A DNA stretch of 64,000 bases from Sphingobacteriales bacterium (GCA_016700115.1 CP064999.1:3224001-3288000); one strand, 5' to 3'. Shown: positions 18,985-27,121, counted from the first letter of the stretch. The notes: generated from the sequence alone by a model not told the origin. Program-made: numbers and translations.

Positions 18985-19270
18985 TGGTATCATTCAATTG
19001 CCGGTTGGTGGCATTTAAAATTTAAATGGCAGCAACCGGTTTTCAATTGACAGCAGTTAATTTTATGGAGGGCAGCAACCGGTTTTTAAATGGAAGCAAC
19101 CGGCTTTTGAATGGAAGAACTCAGTTCCTGAATGGTGTCATTCAGCAGTTAAATGATAGTCTTCATCTTTTAATTGGTAGCAGTTAAATTCAATTCCGGT
19201 AGCAATCATCAGTTAAATGTTAGCAATTACCTTTTAAATGATGGCATCTTCAAAGTCAATTTGGCAGGTT
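18985..19270. repeat. Degenerate 21-22 bp tandem repeat array I
   Basis: About thirteen diverged units follow one another, most recognisable by GGCAGCAACCGG or AAATGGNAGCAACCGG followed by a T-rich stretch. Both strands carry stop codons in every frame, so it is not coding. Units are too short and too diverged, and have no spacers, so it is not a CRISPR array. It lies between the coiled-coil gene and the CARF nuclease gene. The flanking bases 18752-18984 and 19271-19478 show no gene. Confidence 0.65.
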
Positions 19271-19478
19271 TTTACATTTTTCCACAATTTTGAAAGGTTA
19301 ACTTAAGCAATCTTTTATTCAACAAATGCCTTTAAACCCTAAAAGCTAACCCATAAAATATGCCCTCACCTGCTTCCCAACTGATATTTGCCAAATTTCG
19401 ATTTGCATTTTAAACCGACATTAAATTTATTATTATTTTTACAACAAATTCAACCGTTTCAGACTTAACAACAGCAAT

Positions 19479-20579
19479 ATGCCTACTACTTTAGTCTCTC
19501 TTGTTTCCGAACAGACATTTATCAATATCATTTTTATCAAGGAAATGCCGCCTGCCGACAGGTATATTTTTATCACTACCGACATTATGGAGAAAAAGGG
19601 TGTTGCCGATTGGATTATCGGGGTTTGCAATATAAATTATAACATTGTCAGTAAAATTTCGGTAGATGCTAATTCGATGGAGCAGATTTTTGAAAGGTTG
19701 AACGAGTATCGGTTATTAGCGCCTGAGCAGAATTATGTTATCAATCTGACCGGCGGTAATAAAATTATGTCCATTACCGTCTATGAGTTTTTCCGGAACA
19801 TGAATGTAAAGATGTATTATAAGCCCATTGAGCACAACGGCTACTTACAGTGCTTTCCTTTGGTAAATTCGGGCATTGTTCCTTTCAACACCTGCCTAAA
19901 TCTTAAAGAATACCTCAATGGCTATGGCATCAGAATCGCCAATCCTACAAGAATAAACCACCCCTTGATGACTGCCGAATTTACCAAAAACATTTTTGAC
20001 AATCAACTCCTTGATATTAACCATATCCATCAGCTTATCAAATATAAACAAGAGTATGAGCGTTTTCCAAACAAGAGACTGACTTCTTTGTCCCTGAATG
20101 ATCCGCCCAAAGAAGTGCCCGGCATTGTAGGTTTTATCAAAACCACATTGGGGTTTCCTTTAGAAAATCCAAACAGGCTCAATGAAAGGGAAATTTTTTA
20201 CCTGATAGGTGGTTGGTTTGAAGAATATATTTATCACTTCGTAAAACAATTATATCATCTTGACAATGAACACATTGGCCTCAATGTATTGATCGAAAAA
20301 AACGGTGTGCCAAACGAACTCGATGTAGTGTTTGTCAAAGACAACGATTTACATATTATCGAATGTAAGTTAAAGTTAACCAAATTAACCTTTGAATCGG
20401 CACTCTATAAATTGGTAACTGTTCAAAGAGGAACAGCATATAGCCTGACTTCTAAAGCATATATCGCCAGTTCAAAAAGCTATCGCAACCGATTTGGAGA
20501 GTTTTACAAACAAAGCAACGACAGAGCTAAACTGAATAAAGTTACCATCATAGACCCGTTAAATTTAGACGAATTATAG
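19479..20579 (+). CDS. CARF-domain nuclease of the Card1/Can2 type, not linked to CRISPR
   Basis: This 366-aa protein has the layout of Card1/Can2 (DUF1887) nucleases, which are about 370 aa. The N-terminal half is a CARF-like Rossmann domain with the ligand-binding motif NLTGGNKIM (residues 89-97). The C-terminal half is a PD-(D/E)xK nuclease: WFEEY (246-250), D282 in NELDVVF, then E295 and K297 in HIIECKLK. In characterised Card1 the catalytic set has almost the same spacing. These enzymes are switched on by cyclic tetra-adenylate made by type III CRISPR complexes and cut single-stranded nucleic acid in infected cells. No cas gene or CRISPR array is present in the window. The neighbours are a repeat array upstream and crtI downstream, with no operon partner. 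The family call is by motif; activity is inferred. Confidence 0.82.
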   Translation: MPTTLVSLVSEQTFINIIFIKEMPPADRYIFITTDIMEKKGVADWIIGVCNINYNIVSKISVDANSMEQIFERLNEYRLLAPEQNYVINLTGGNKIMSITVYEFFRNMNVKMYYKPIEHNGYLQCFPLVNSGIVPFNTCLNLKEYLNGYGIRIANPTRINHPLMTAEFTKNIFDNQLLDINHIHQLIKYKQEYERFPNKRLTSLSLNDPPKEVPGIVGFIKTTLGFPLENPNRLNEREIFYLIGGWFEEYIYHFVKQLYHLDNEHIGLNVLIEKNGVPNELDVVFVKDNDLHIIECKLKLTKLTFESALYKLVTVQRGTAYSLTSKAYIASSKSYRNRFGEFYKQSNDRAKLNKVTIIDPLNLDEL

Positions 20580-20767
20580 CACCTGCTTTTCAGATGTTGG
20601 GCGATGGCAGTAGAAATTCTGAAACCTGCCTTTCCCGTATGTTTGGTGGAATTGAATTTTTGGATGGTAAAACTTGTACTTTTTTTGCTTTTTTGTTTAT
20701 CTTTTTTTTAAAAAAACTAAACAAAATTGATGGCACTGATGTTTAGGATGGGAATAAACGCAAAACA

Positions 20768-22267
20768 GTGAATAAAAAAGCATTGATAATAGGCACAGGC
20801 CTTGGAGGATTGGCCACTGCACTCCGGTTGAGTTCGCAGGGTTTCGAAGTGGAGATGGTCGAAAAGCATCATCAGGCAGGCGGACGGCTCAACCAAATGA
20901 CCAAAGACGGGTTTACCTTTGACATCGGCCCCTCGTTTTTCAGCATGAGCTACGAGTTTGAGGAGCTTTTCAGGGATTGCAAGCTCCCCAACCCCCTCGA
21001 ACTGAACGAACTCAATCCGGTTTACTCGGTCTGGTTTTCCAATCGCAAACAACCTTTTTTGATTCACAAAGACCTGCACAAATTAGCCGAAGAATTTAAA
21101 GACATTGAACCCGATTTTGAAGCAAAAGCAAAGGCTTATTTAGCAAAGGCAAAATCGGTCTTTCACGATACCGAATACCGCATCATCAAAAAGAACTTTA
21201 ACGGATTGGTGTCTTATGCCCTTGGGCTGATGACCGTTCCGCTCAAACATAGTCCGATGTTGTTCAGAACGATGTGGCGGGAACTGGAGCGCAGCTTTAC
21301 CTCCGAAGAAGTGAAGGTTATTTTTTCATTGGTGGCGTTTTTCCTTGGGTCAACCCCTTTCGACACCCCCGCCGTATATAGTCTGCTCAACTATACGGAG
21401 CTGCAGCATGACGGATACTGGACGGTACAAGGCGGAATGTATAAAATCGTCGAAACACTGGTCGAAACGCTGCGCAAAAAAGGCGTTCAATTTCATTTTA
21501 ATACCGAAATTATCTCCCCCAACGTGCAAAACGGCAAGTTAACCGGATTTACCGACCAAAACGGCAAACAATGGCAGGCCGATGTGTATGTGAGCAATTC
21601 CGATGCCGCCTTTTTCAGAGGTAAAGTGTTAGGCCGTTCCACTTTTTCCGAAACAAAGCTCGACAAAATGCAATGGACACTTGCCCCGCTGACCATATAT
21701 CTTGGGGTAAAAGGAACGATTGACCGTTTGCAGCATCACAACTATTTTTTAGGGGATAACTTCAAACAATATGCCGATACCATTTTCAAAACTTCGGTCA
21801 GTCCCGACAAGCCTTATTATTATGTAAACGTCAGCTCGAAAACCACGCCCGAATGTGCACCGAAAGGTTGCGAAAACATCTTTATTTTATGCCCCGTGCC
21901 CGATTTGAGATTTAAACCCGACTGGAGCGACAGCGGGCAGTTGGCCGATAATATTATCGCCGACCTGTCTGCACGCACCGGTTTTGATATAGCCGCCAAC
22001 ACCATCACCCGGACAGTTTATACCCCGGAAGACTGGCGCGACAAATTCAACCTCTACAAAGGAAGCGGGTTAGGACTTGCCCACGGGTTGAATCAGGTAG
22101 CCGGCTTAAGACCTAACAATGTGGATGAAAAATTCGGTAACCTGTTTTATGTAGGAGCGTCCACGGTGCCGGGCACCGGGCTGCCCATTGTACTCATCAG
22201 TTCCAAATTAGTAACGGAACGAATTACCGGAAATTCCATCCCTCCAAAAGTTAACCCGATAAAGTAA
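20768..22267 (+). CDS. crtI: Phytoene desaturase (carotenoid)
   Basis: A 499-aa FAD-dependent desaturase that converts phytoene to lycopene by successive dehydrogenation. It starts at a GTG, directly followed by a dinucleotide-binding motif GTGLGG (residues 9-14) and the ..EKHHQAGGRLN segment of the FAD fold. The C-terminal signature LFYVGASTVPGTGLPIVLIS is that of bacterial CrtI. It heads a carotenoid cluster, with crtB about 100 bp downstream on the same strand. The length fits the family, and no key element is missing. Confidence 0.93.
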   Translation: MNKKALIIGTGLGGLATALRLSSQGFEVEMVEKHHQAGGRLNQMTKDGFTFDIGPSFFSMSYEFEELFRDCKLPNPLELNELNPVYSVWFSNRKQPFLIHKDLHKLAEEFKDIEPDFEAKAKAYLAKAKSVFHDTEYRIIKKNFNGLVSYALGLMTVPLKHSPMLFRTMWRELERSFTSEEVKVIFSLVAFFLGSTPFDTPAVYSLLNYTELQHDGYWTVQGGMYKIVETLVETLRKKGVQFHFNTEIISPNVQNGKLTGFTDQNGKQWQADVYVSNSDAAFFRGKVLGRSTFSETKLDKMQWTLAPLTIYLGVKGTIDRLQHHNYFLGDNFKQYADTIFKTSVSPDKPYYYVNVSSKTTPECAPKGCENIFILCPVPDLRFKPDWSDSGQLADNIIADLSARTGFDIAANTITRTVYTPEDWRDKFNLYKGSGLGLAHGLNQVAGLRPNNVDEKFGNLFYVGASTVPGTGLPIVLISSKLVTERITGNSIPPKVNPIK

Positions 22268-22364
22268 GCGTAAAAAAGGGTAAAAAAACAAACGATATCA
22301 TAACCATACAACTTTTTAAAATCAGAACATTTTAGTCCCCACAAACTAATACATACCATTAAAT

Positions 22365-23201
22365 ATGATGTCATTATATAGCCGAACCTCCACCGATTGC
22401 AGCCGCATCGTAACTCATAACTACAGTACGTCTTTTACGATGGGCATTAAGGTTTTTGACAAAAAATTTCAAGATCCCATTTATGCCATTTATGGGTATG
22501 TCCGATTGGCAGATGAAATTGTTGATACTTTTCTCGACAAGGACACTGCTGTTTTGCTCAGCGAATTTCGGGATGAAACCCTAAAAGCATTGGAACGCAA
22601 AATCAGCACCAATCCCATCATTCATGCCTTTCAGGAAGTAGTACATACTTATGGAATCGAATGGTCGTTGATTGATGCTTTTTTGAAAAGTATGGAAATG
22701 GACCTTCAGCCAACTACCTACGACACCGGACTGTTTGACAACTATATTTACGGTTCTGCCGAAACCGTAGGGTTAATGTGTTTGCGGGTTTTTTGTGAGG
22801 GAGATGCACAGCGATACGAGCAACTCCGCGAACCGGCTCGCCGGTTGGGGGCAGCCTTTCAAAAAGTAAACTTTCTGCGTGACATGAAAAGCGATTTTGA
22901 AGAGCGGGGCAGGGTTTATTTTCCCAACATTGATTTTACCTGTTTTGACAACGAAAGTAAAAAAATCATCGAACAAGACATTAAAGCCGATTTTGATGCC
23001 GCTTATAAAGGTATTTTGAAGTTGCCCAAAGGTTCGCAGTTCGGGGTTTACACCGCCTATAAATACTACCTCAATTTGTTTCACAAAATTACCCATGCAA
23101 GCCCCCAAAAAGTACTCGAAGAGCGCATAAGAGTAGCTAATCCGCAAAAAATGATTATCTTGGTCAAATCAATCTTGCGCTATCAGCTTAATTTTTTGTA
23201 A
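22365..23201 (+). CDS. crtB: Phytoene synthase
   Basis: A 278-aa squalene/phytoene-synthase family enzyme that condenses two geranylgeranyl diphosphates to phytoene. Both Mg-binding aspartate-rich motifs are visible: D50-EIV-D54 within YVRLADEIVD, and D173-MKS-D177 within NFLRDMKSDF. The start has two consecutive ATGs at 22365; either may be used. It lies downstream of crtI in the same orientation, and the 3' end runs straight into the dispersed 21-bp repeat. Confidence 0.93.
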   Translation: MMSLYSRTSTDCSRIVTHNYSTSFTMGIKVFDKKFQDPIYAIYGYVRLADEIVDTFLDKDTAVLLSEFRDETLKALERKISTNPIIHAFQEVVHTYGIEWSLIDAFLKSMEMDLQPTTYDTGLFDNYIYGSAETVGLMCLRVFCEGDAQRYEQLREPARRLGAAFQKVNFLRDMKSDFEERGRVYFPNIDFTCFDNESKKIIEQDIKADFDAAYKGILKLPKGSQFGVYTAYKYYLNLFHKITHASPQKVLEERIRVANPQKMIILVKSILRYQLNFL

Positions 23202-23210
23202 ACCCATTAA

Positions 23211-23291
23211 GTGAAAAGTTAAAAGTGAAAAACAAAAAAGTGAAAAGTGAAAAACTAAAAGTGAAAAGTGAAAAACTAAAAGTGAAAAGTG
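23211..23291. repeat. GTGAAAAGTG-family tandem repeat, copy 3
   Basis: About four units of a 21-bp repeat built from GTGAAAAGTG and AAAACTAAAA, starting about 10 bp after the crtB stop codon. Three other loci in the window also carry it at gene 3' ends. Confidence 0.85.
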
Positions 23292-23392
23292 ATAACTGAG
23301 AAATGATTCGTTAATAACCCTGATATGGCGAAACTGAGAATAAGTGTAATCTTTTAACAATAGAAATGGGTGTAGCTCTTTAAAACTTGTGA

Positions 23393-23513
23393 GCATTGAC
23401 CATAGTCAATTAACTATTTATTATTGAAAATTAATCATTGACCATTCACCACTAACCATTGACCATTGACAATTAACCATTGACCAATTATCATTAACAA
23501 TTAACCATTATTG
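23393..23513. repeat. ATTGACCATT-type tandem repeat upstream of and into the lycopene cyclase start
   Basis: About six imperfect units (about 21 bp) made of ATTGACCATTGACAATTAAC variants. The array ends at the initiation codon of the following gene, which is a TTG at 23511 inside the last partial unit. The 3' half of the crtB-crtY gap is therefore almost entirely repeat. Confidence 0.8.
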
Positions 23514-24212
23514 AAACCCTACACCTATTTCCTGCTTCATCTGTTTACCATTTCCTTCCCATTAGCCCGGAGTTTCGAGCCTCGGATTCGTTTTGTCGAA
23601 AAATGGAGATATCTGTTTCCTGCCACCTTGTTTGCCGCCTTAATATTCATCGGTTGGGACATTGTTTTTACCCGTTTGGGCGTATGGAGTTTCAACCCTG
23701 ACTATTTAACAGGTTTGAAAATTTCTGTGCTTCCTGTCGAAGAGTGGCTGTTCTTTTTCACCGTACCCTATGCCTGTATGTTTATTTATGAGGTAATTCG
23801 TTATTTTTTTCCTGATTTCACCAACCGCATACCTGCTCGCACCATTTCGATAATGTTGATCGTAATTTTGTTGGTTGCAGTGATTTTGAATTTTGGAAAA
23901 CTTTATACCACAGTTTGCTTTTCGGTAGCTATTTTGTTGTTGTTGATGCAATTGATGGTGGTAAAAGGAAAGTATATGGGACGTTTTTATCTGACCTATT
24001 TCGTCAGCCTGATTCCCTTTTTATTGGTCAATGGGGTGTTGACCGCTTTGCCGGTGGTGTCCTATCATCCCGACCATATCATCGGGTTCCGGATTTATAC
24101 CATTCCCATTGAAGATACTGTTTACAACCTGTCGTTATTGTTGATGGTGGTTAGTATTTATGAATATCTGTTGAATAAAACCATTTATCGTTCATCGCTT
24201 TCATCGTTTTAA
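23511..24212 (+). CDS. crtY: Lycopene cyclase, fused CrtYc-CrtYd type
   Basis: A 233-aa integral membrane protein with about six or seven hydrophobic segments and two related halves. Each half carries the family's acidic motif: LPVEEWLFF (about residues 75-83) and IPIEDTVYN (about residues 199-207). This is the small-subunit cyclase type (CrtYc plus CrtYd in one chain), which closes the ends of lycopene to beta rings. The start is a TTG: an in-frame TAA lies 9 bases upstream and the next ATG would remove three membrane segments. It sits between crtB and darT in the same orientation. Confidence 0.88.
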   Translation: MKPYTYFLLHLFTISFPLARSFEPRIRFVEKWRYLFPATLFAALIFIGWDIVFTRLGVWSFNPDYLTGLKISVLPVEEWLFFFTVPYACMFIYEVIRYFFPDFTNRIPARTISIMLIVILLVAVILNFGKLYTTVCFSVAILLLLMQLMVVKGKYMGRFYLTYFVSLIPFLLVNGVLTALPVVSYHPDHIIGFRIYTIPIEDTVYNLSLLLMVVSIYEYLLNKTIYRSSLSSF

Positions 24213-24224
24213 TACTAATTTTAA

Positions 24225-24848
24225 ATGCCTGAATTGAACAAAACGTATTTGTATAGAATGACCCATATTGAGAATCTCCCGCATGTTCTTCGATTTGGAA
24301 TCACTCATACTGCATCTGTCAATTCAAACCCTGAGTTTGTACCAATCGGTGATAGTAATATAATTGCAACCCGCAACAATTTTATATTGAACAATGGCAG
24401 ACGTTTGGGCGATTATATCCCGTTTTATTTTGGGACAAGAACTCCAATGTTGTATGTTGTACAGAATGGTTTCAATATGGTCGTTCCAACTCCTCCGGAA
24501 AACATCGTATATTGCGTCAGTTCGGTTCAAAAAATCATTGATTTGCAATTGGATTATGTATTTACCGATGGGCACGCCATAGATGGCTTTACCACTCAAT
24601 ACAGTACGGCAGAAATTCAAAGCATAGAAACAATAATTGATTGGAAAGCAGTAAGGGCCAGATACTGGAGAAGTGATATTGATTTGGATTTGAAACGAAG
24701 AAAAGAAGCAGAGTTTTTAGTTTTAGGCGATATTTCAATAGATGCTATTTTAGGATTTTTAGTGTTCAATGAAAGTGCAAAGCACAAAGCAATAACTTAT
24801 GGAGCTAATGCCGACAATGTTTTAATCAAGCCTGAATTTTACTTTTAA
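24225..24848 (+). CDS. darT: DarT-type DNA ADP-ribosyltransferase toxin
   Basis: A 207-aa protein of the DarT (DUF4433) family, which attaches ADP-ribose to thymidine in single-stranded DNA and blocks replication. Visible family features are the N-terminal YRMTHIENLPHVLRFG, the NAD-pocket segment PFYFGTRTPMLY, and KEAEFLV whose glutamate E163 is the expected catalytic residue. The gene starts 12 bp after the lycopene cyclase and stops 3 bp before darG, so toxin and antitoxin are co-transcribed. Its codons are more A/T-rich than the neighbouring carotenoid genes, which suggests later insertion into the cluster. Confidence 0.9.
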   Translation: MPELNKTYLYRMTHIENLPHVLRFGITHTASVNSNPEFVPIGDSNIIATRNNFILNNGRRLGDYIPFYFGTRTPMLYVVQNGFNMVVPTPPENIVYCVSSVQKIIDLQLDYVFTDGHAIDGFTTQYSTAEIQSIETIIDWKAVRARYWRSDIDLDLKRRKEAEFLVLGDISIDAILGFLVFNESAKHKAITYGANADNVLIKPEFYF

Positions 24849-24851
24849 GTT

Positions 24852-25886
24852 ATGATACACTACAAAATTGGAAATTTGTTAGACAGTGAAGCAGAAGCAC
24901 TGGTAAACACTGTAAACACGGTTGGAGTGATGGGTAAAGGCATAGCTTTGCAGTTTAAGAACCTATTTCCCGACAATTTCAAGTTGTATGTTTTAGCGTG
25001 TAAAAGCAAAGAGTTAAAAACAGGACAACTTTTGGTAACAGAAACTGAATCTTTATTGACCGGCAAAAAAATTATCATAAATTTTCCGACGAAAACCGAT
25101 TGGCGATTACCTTCGGAATATAGATACATTGAAGATGGCTTGGTCGAACTGGCGAAAGTAATAAAAGAAAGAAACATAAAATCTATTGCCATTCCGCCTT
25201 TAGGTTCGGGCAACGGAGGATTAGATTGGAACAAAGTGAAAAAGTTGTTGGTAAATCATTTGGAAGATGTGGATTGTGAAATTTTTATTTACGAACCGAA
25301 TGTGTCAATACAAGAGGTATTGAAAAAAGAACGGGTAAAACTCACTCCTGCGAGGGCAATGCTTTTATCTGTTTTGTACGAATTGGTACGTAACGGGGAA
25401 TTTGTTTCTGAGTTTGCTTCAGAAAAAATTGCTTACTTTTTGCAAAGGTTTGGTGCAAAAGAGGCTTTCAAATTAGTGTTCCAACCCAATTTTTATGGAC
25501 CTTATTCCGGAAAAGTGAAGCACGTTTTGTATTATCTGAATGGCAGTTACATTATGGGCTATAATGCAAAAGACAAAAAGCCATTTGAAGAGCTAAGTAT
25601 CATTCCTGATGCAGAAACAGAAGTACAGGATTTTTTAGAACAATCTGAGAACATAGGATACAAGTTTGTAGCTGAGAAAACCAAAAACTTCCTAACCGGA
25701 TTTTATTCTCCTTTTGGTTTGGAATTACTTTCAACAGTTGATTTCATTATTAGAGAAAAAAATGTCAGAACAAAAGAAGCCATCATCAAAGAGTTAGAAA
25801 ATTGGAGTAATAGAAAGAAAACATTGTTTACAAACCCTGATTTTATTCAAGTTGCAATAAAAAAGATTCAATCTCATTTTGATTAA
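24852..25886 (+). CDS. darG: DarG antitoxin (macrodomain ADP-ribosyl glycohydrolase)
   Basis: A 344-aa two-domain protein. Residues 1-150 are a macrodomain (GNLLDSEAEALVNTVNTVG and the phosphate loop GSGNGGLDW), which removes ADP-ribose from DNA and reverses DarT. Residues about 155-344 (LTPARAMLLSVLYEL ... NFYGPYSGKVKHVLYYLNG ... SPFGLELLSTVDFI) match the DarG C-terminal domain known to bind and neutralise the toxin. It directly follows darT with a 3-bp gap, the usual order. The carotenoid ketolase gene begins 82 bp further on. Confidence 0.92.
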   Translation: MIHYKIGNLLDSEAEALVNTVNTVGVMGKGIALQFKNLFPDNFKLYVLACKSKELKTGQLLVTETESLLTGKKIIINFPTKTDWRLPSEYRYIEDGLVELAKVIKERNIKSIAIPPLGSGNGGLDWNKVKKLLVNHLEDVDCEIFIYEPNVSIQEVLKKERVKLTPARAMLLSVLYELVRNGEFVSEFASEKIAYFLQRFGAKEAFKLVFQPNFYGPYSGKVKHVLYYLNGSYIMGYNAKDKKPFEELSIIPDAETEVQDFLEQSENIGYKFVAEKTKNFLTGFYSPFGLELLSTVDFIIREKNVRTKEAIIKELENWSNRKKTLFTNPDFIQVAIKKIQSHFD

Positions 25887-25967
25887 ACAAGGGAATATGC
25901 CTTTCGGCGTGATTTTAAGCATTTAGTTTTTTTAAACAACTAACAGTAAAAGCAACATATTTTATTT

Positions 25968-26675
25968 GTGAACCGGAACACCTTAGCCAAACAATCCCGA
26001 ACTGGCATCTACTTAGCGGCGATGCTTATTGCGACATGGTTCGCAGCGATGGGATTTGCCTTTACGGTCAATGCAAACGTTTTCTCAGTCGGTACTTGGT
26101 TATTGATTTTGTTGCTCACTCATTTATACACAGGGCTGTTCATCACCGCACATGATGCCATTCATGGCACGGTGTCGCGAAACAAAAAAGTCAATCTATG
26201 GATCGGGCGATTGTGTACTACCTTATTTATGTTCAATTCCTTTACCCTTCTCGCCCGGAAACACCACGAGCACCACAAGTTTGCAGGCACCGAAAAAGAT
26301 CCGGATTTTCACCCGCCCCATGTCGTATTGTGGTATCTGAAGTTCATGAAAGAATACCTGAGTATCAGACAAATTATCCTGGCAGCCATTACCTTTAATC
26401 TGTTAAAACTAATTGTTCCCACCGGTTCACTTTTGGTATTCTGGATACTGCCTTCGGTACTTAGTACCATTCAGCTATTTGTATTCGGCACGTACCTGCC
26501 CCATCGAGGTGAGCATCAAAACCCCCACAACGCCCGAAGCCAGCCCAATAATCATTTTTTGGCTTTTATATCCTGCTATTTTTTCGGCTATCACTACGAA
26601 CACCACGACTCACCCCAAACGCCATGGTGGATGTTGTATAAAGTGAAAAGTGAAAAACTAAAAACTAAAAGTTAA
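25968..26675 (+). CDS. crtW: Beta-carotene ketolase, CrtW type
   Basis: A 235-aa membrane di-iron enzyme of the fatty-acid-hydroxylase fold that adds keto groups to beta-ionone rings, giving echinenone or canthaxanthin. The histidine clusters are complete: H62-DAI-H66 in FITAHDAIHGT, H99/H102/H103 in KHHEHH, and H209/H212/H213 in GYHYEHH. FVFGTYLPHR (171-180) is a CrtW hallmark that separates it from CrtZ and CrtR hydroxylases. The start is a GTG. The last eleven residues (KVKSEKLKTKS) are encoded by a dispersed 21-bp repeat and are not part of the enzyme fold, so the original stop may have been replaced. No crtZ is seen. Confidence 0.9.
   Translation: MNRNTLAKQSRTGIYLAAMLIATWFAAMGFAFTVNANVFSVGTWLLILLLTHLYTGLFITAHDAIHGTVSRNKKVNLWIGRLCTTLFMFNSFTLLARKHHEHHKFAGTEKDPDFHPPHVVLWYLKFMKEYLSIRQIILAAITFNLLKLIVPTGSLLVFWILPSVLSTIQLFVFGTYLPHRGEHQNPHNARSQPNNHFLAFISCYFFGYHYEHHDSPQTPWWMLYKVKSEKLKTKS
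26642..26672. repeat. GTGAAAAGTG-family repeat, copy 4 (inside the crtW 3' end)
   Basis: GTGAAAAGTGAAAAACTAAA and a further partial unit form the last codons of crtW and end at its TAA. Confidence 0.85.
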
Positions 26676-26684
26676 TACTTGGGT

Positions 26685-27032
26685 TTATTTTTTTAAAGTT
26701 TTTAAAGTCGAAACCAACATAGCTATTATCTCCTTACAATCGGATTGTAAACTAACAAATGATTTTTCATCTATGTAATTAGTATCTTTTAAAATTGAGA
26801 GCCAGTATTCTGTTTCATTGGCTTCTTTAAGGGAAACACTCATCTTATTGATAAAATCAGGTTTACTTTGTCCAAACTCTGCTTCCCTAATTAACGCCCC
26901 TACAGAAGTACCGCTTTTTAATATCTGTTTGCTTATAACAAACTCTTTTTTTTCTGTTTGTAAAAATTGTGACAACTTCACTATTCGAATAGCAAATACA
27001 TAACTTTTATCTTTCAATATTGATTTATTCAC
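26685..27032 (-). CDS. Four-helix-bundle protein, S23/IVS-encoded type
   Basis: A 115-aa all-helical protein of the family first found in intervening sequences of 23S rRNA genes (TIGR02436) and structurally related to the Avd accessory protein of diversity-generating retroelements. Typical motifs are YVFAIRIVKLSQFL, ILKSGTSVGALIREAEFGQS, DFINKMSVSLKEANETEYWL and the final LVSTLKTLKK. It stands alone, antisense to crtW, and is bracketed on both sides by copies of the GTGAAAAGTG repeat. No 23S rRNA and no reverse transcriptase are in the window. The cellular role of stand-alone members is unknown. Confidence 0.88.
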   Translation of the reverse strand: MNKSILKDKSYVFAIRIVKLSQFLQTEKKEFVISKQILKSGTSVGALIREAEFGQSKPDFINKMSVSLKEANETEYWLSILKDTNYIDEKSFVSLQSDCKEIIAMLVSTLKTLKK

Positions 27033-27033
27033 C

Positions 27034-27121
27034 GTTTTTCACTTTTAGTTTTTCATTGTTCACTTTTCACTTCCCTCTTTTCACTTTTAGTTTTTCACTT
27101 TTAGTTTTTCACTTTTCACTT
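27034..27121. repeat. GTGAAAAGTG-family tandem repeat, copy 5
   Basis: About four units on the minus strand, starting at the stop codon of the esterase gene that ends at 27116 and reaching the start region of the four-helix-bundle gene. Confidence 0.85.

Noticed and set aside
18985..19270. Possible CRISPR array next to the CARF nuclease.
   Set aside because: Units are 21-22 bp, degenerate and contiguous; there are no conserved repeats separated by unique spacers. The array at 39180-39480 fails for the same reason.
24324..24620. Minus-strand frame of 98 codons within darT, and one of 124 codons within darG.
   Set aside because: The plus strand encodes well-recognised DarT and DarG motifs throughout; these are shadows.
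25968..26675. Fatty-acid desaturase or CrtZ hydroxylase as the identity of the ketolase gene.
   Set aside because: FVFGTYLPHR with the HDAIHG and YHYEHH clusters is the CrtW pattern; CrtZ lacks it and is shorter.
26685..27032. Diversity-generating retroelement, because the protein resembles Avd.
   Set aside because: There is no reverse transcriptase, template repeat or variable repeat nearby; the stand-alone S23-type reading is simpler.
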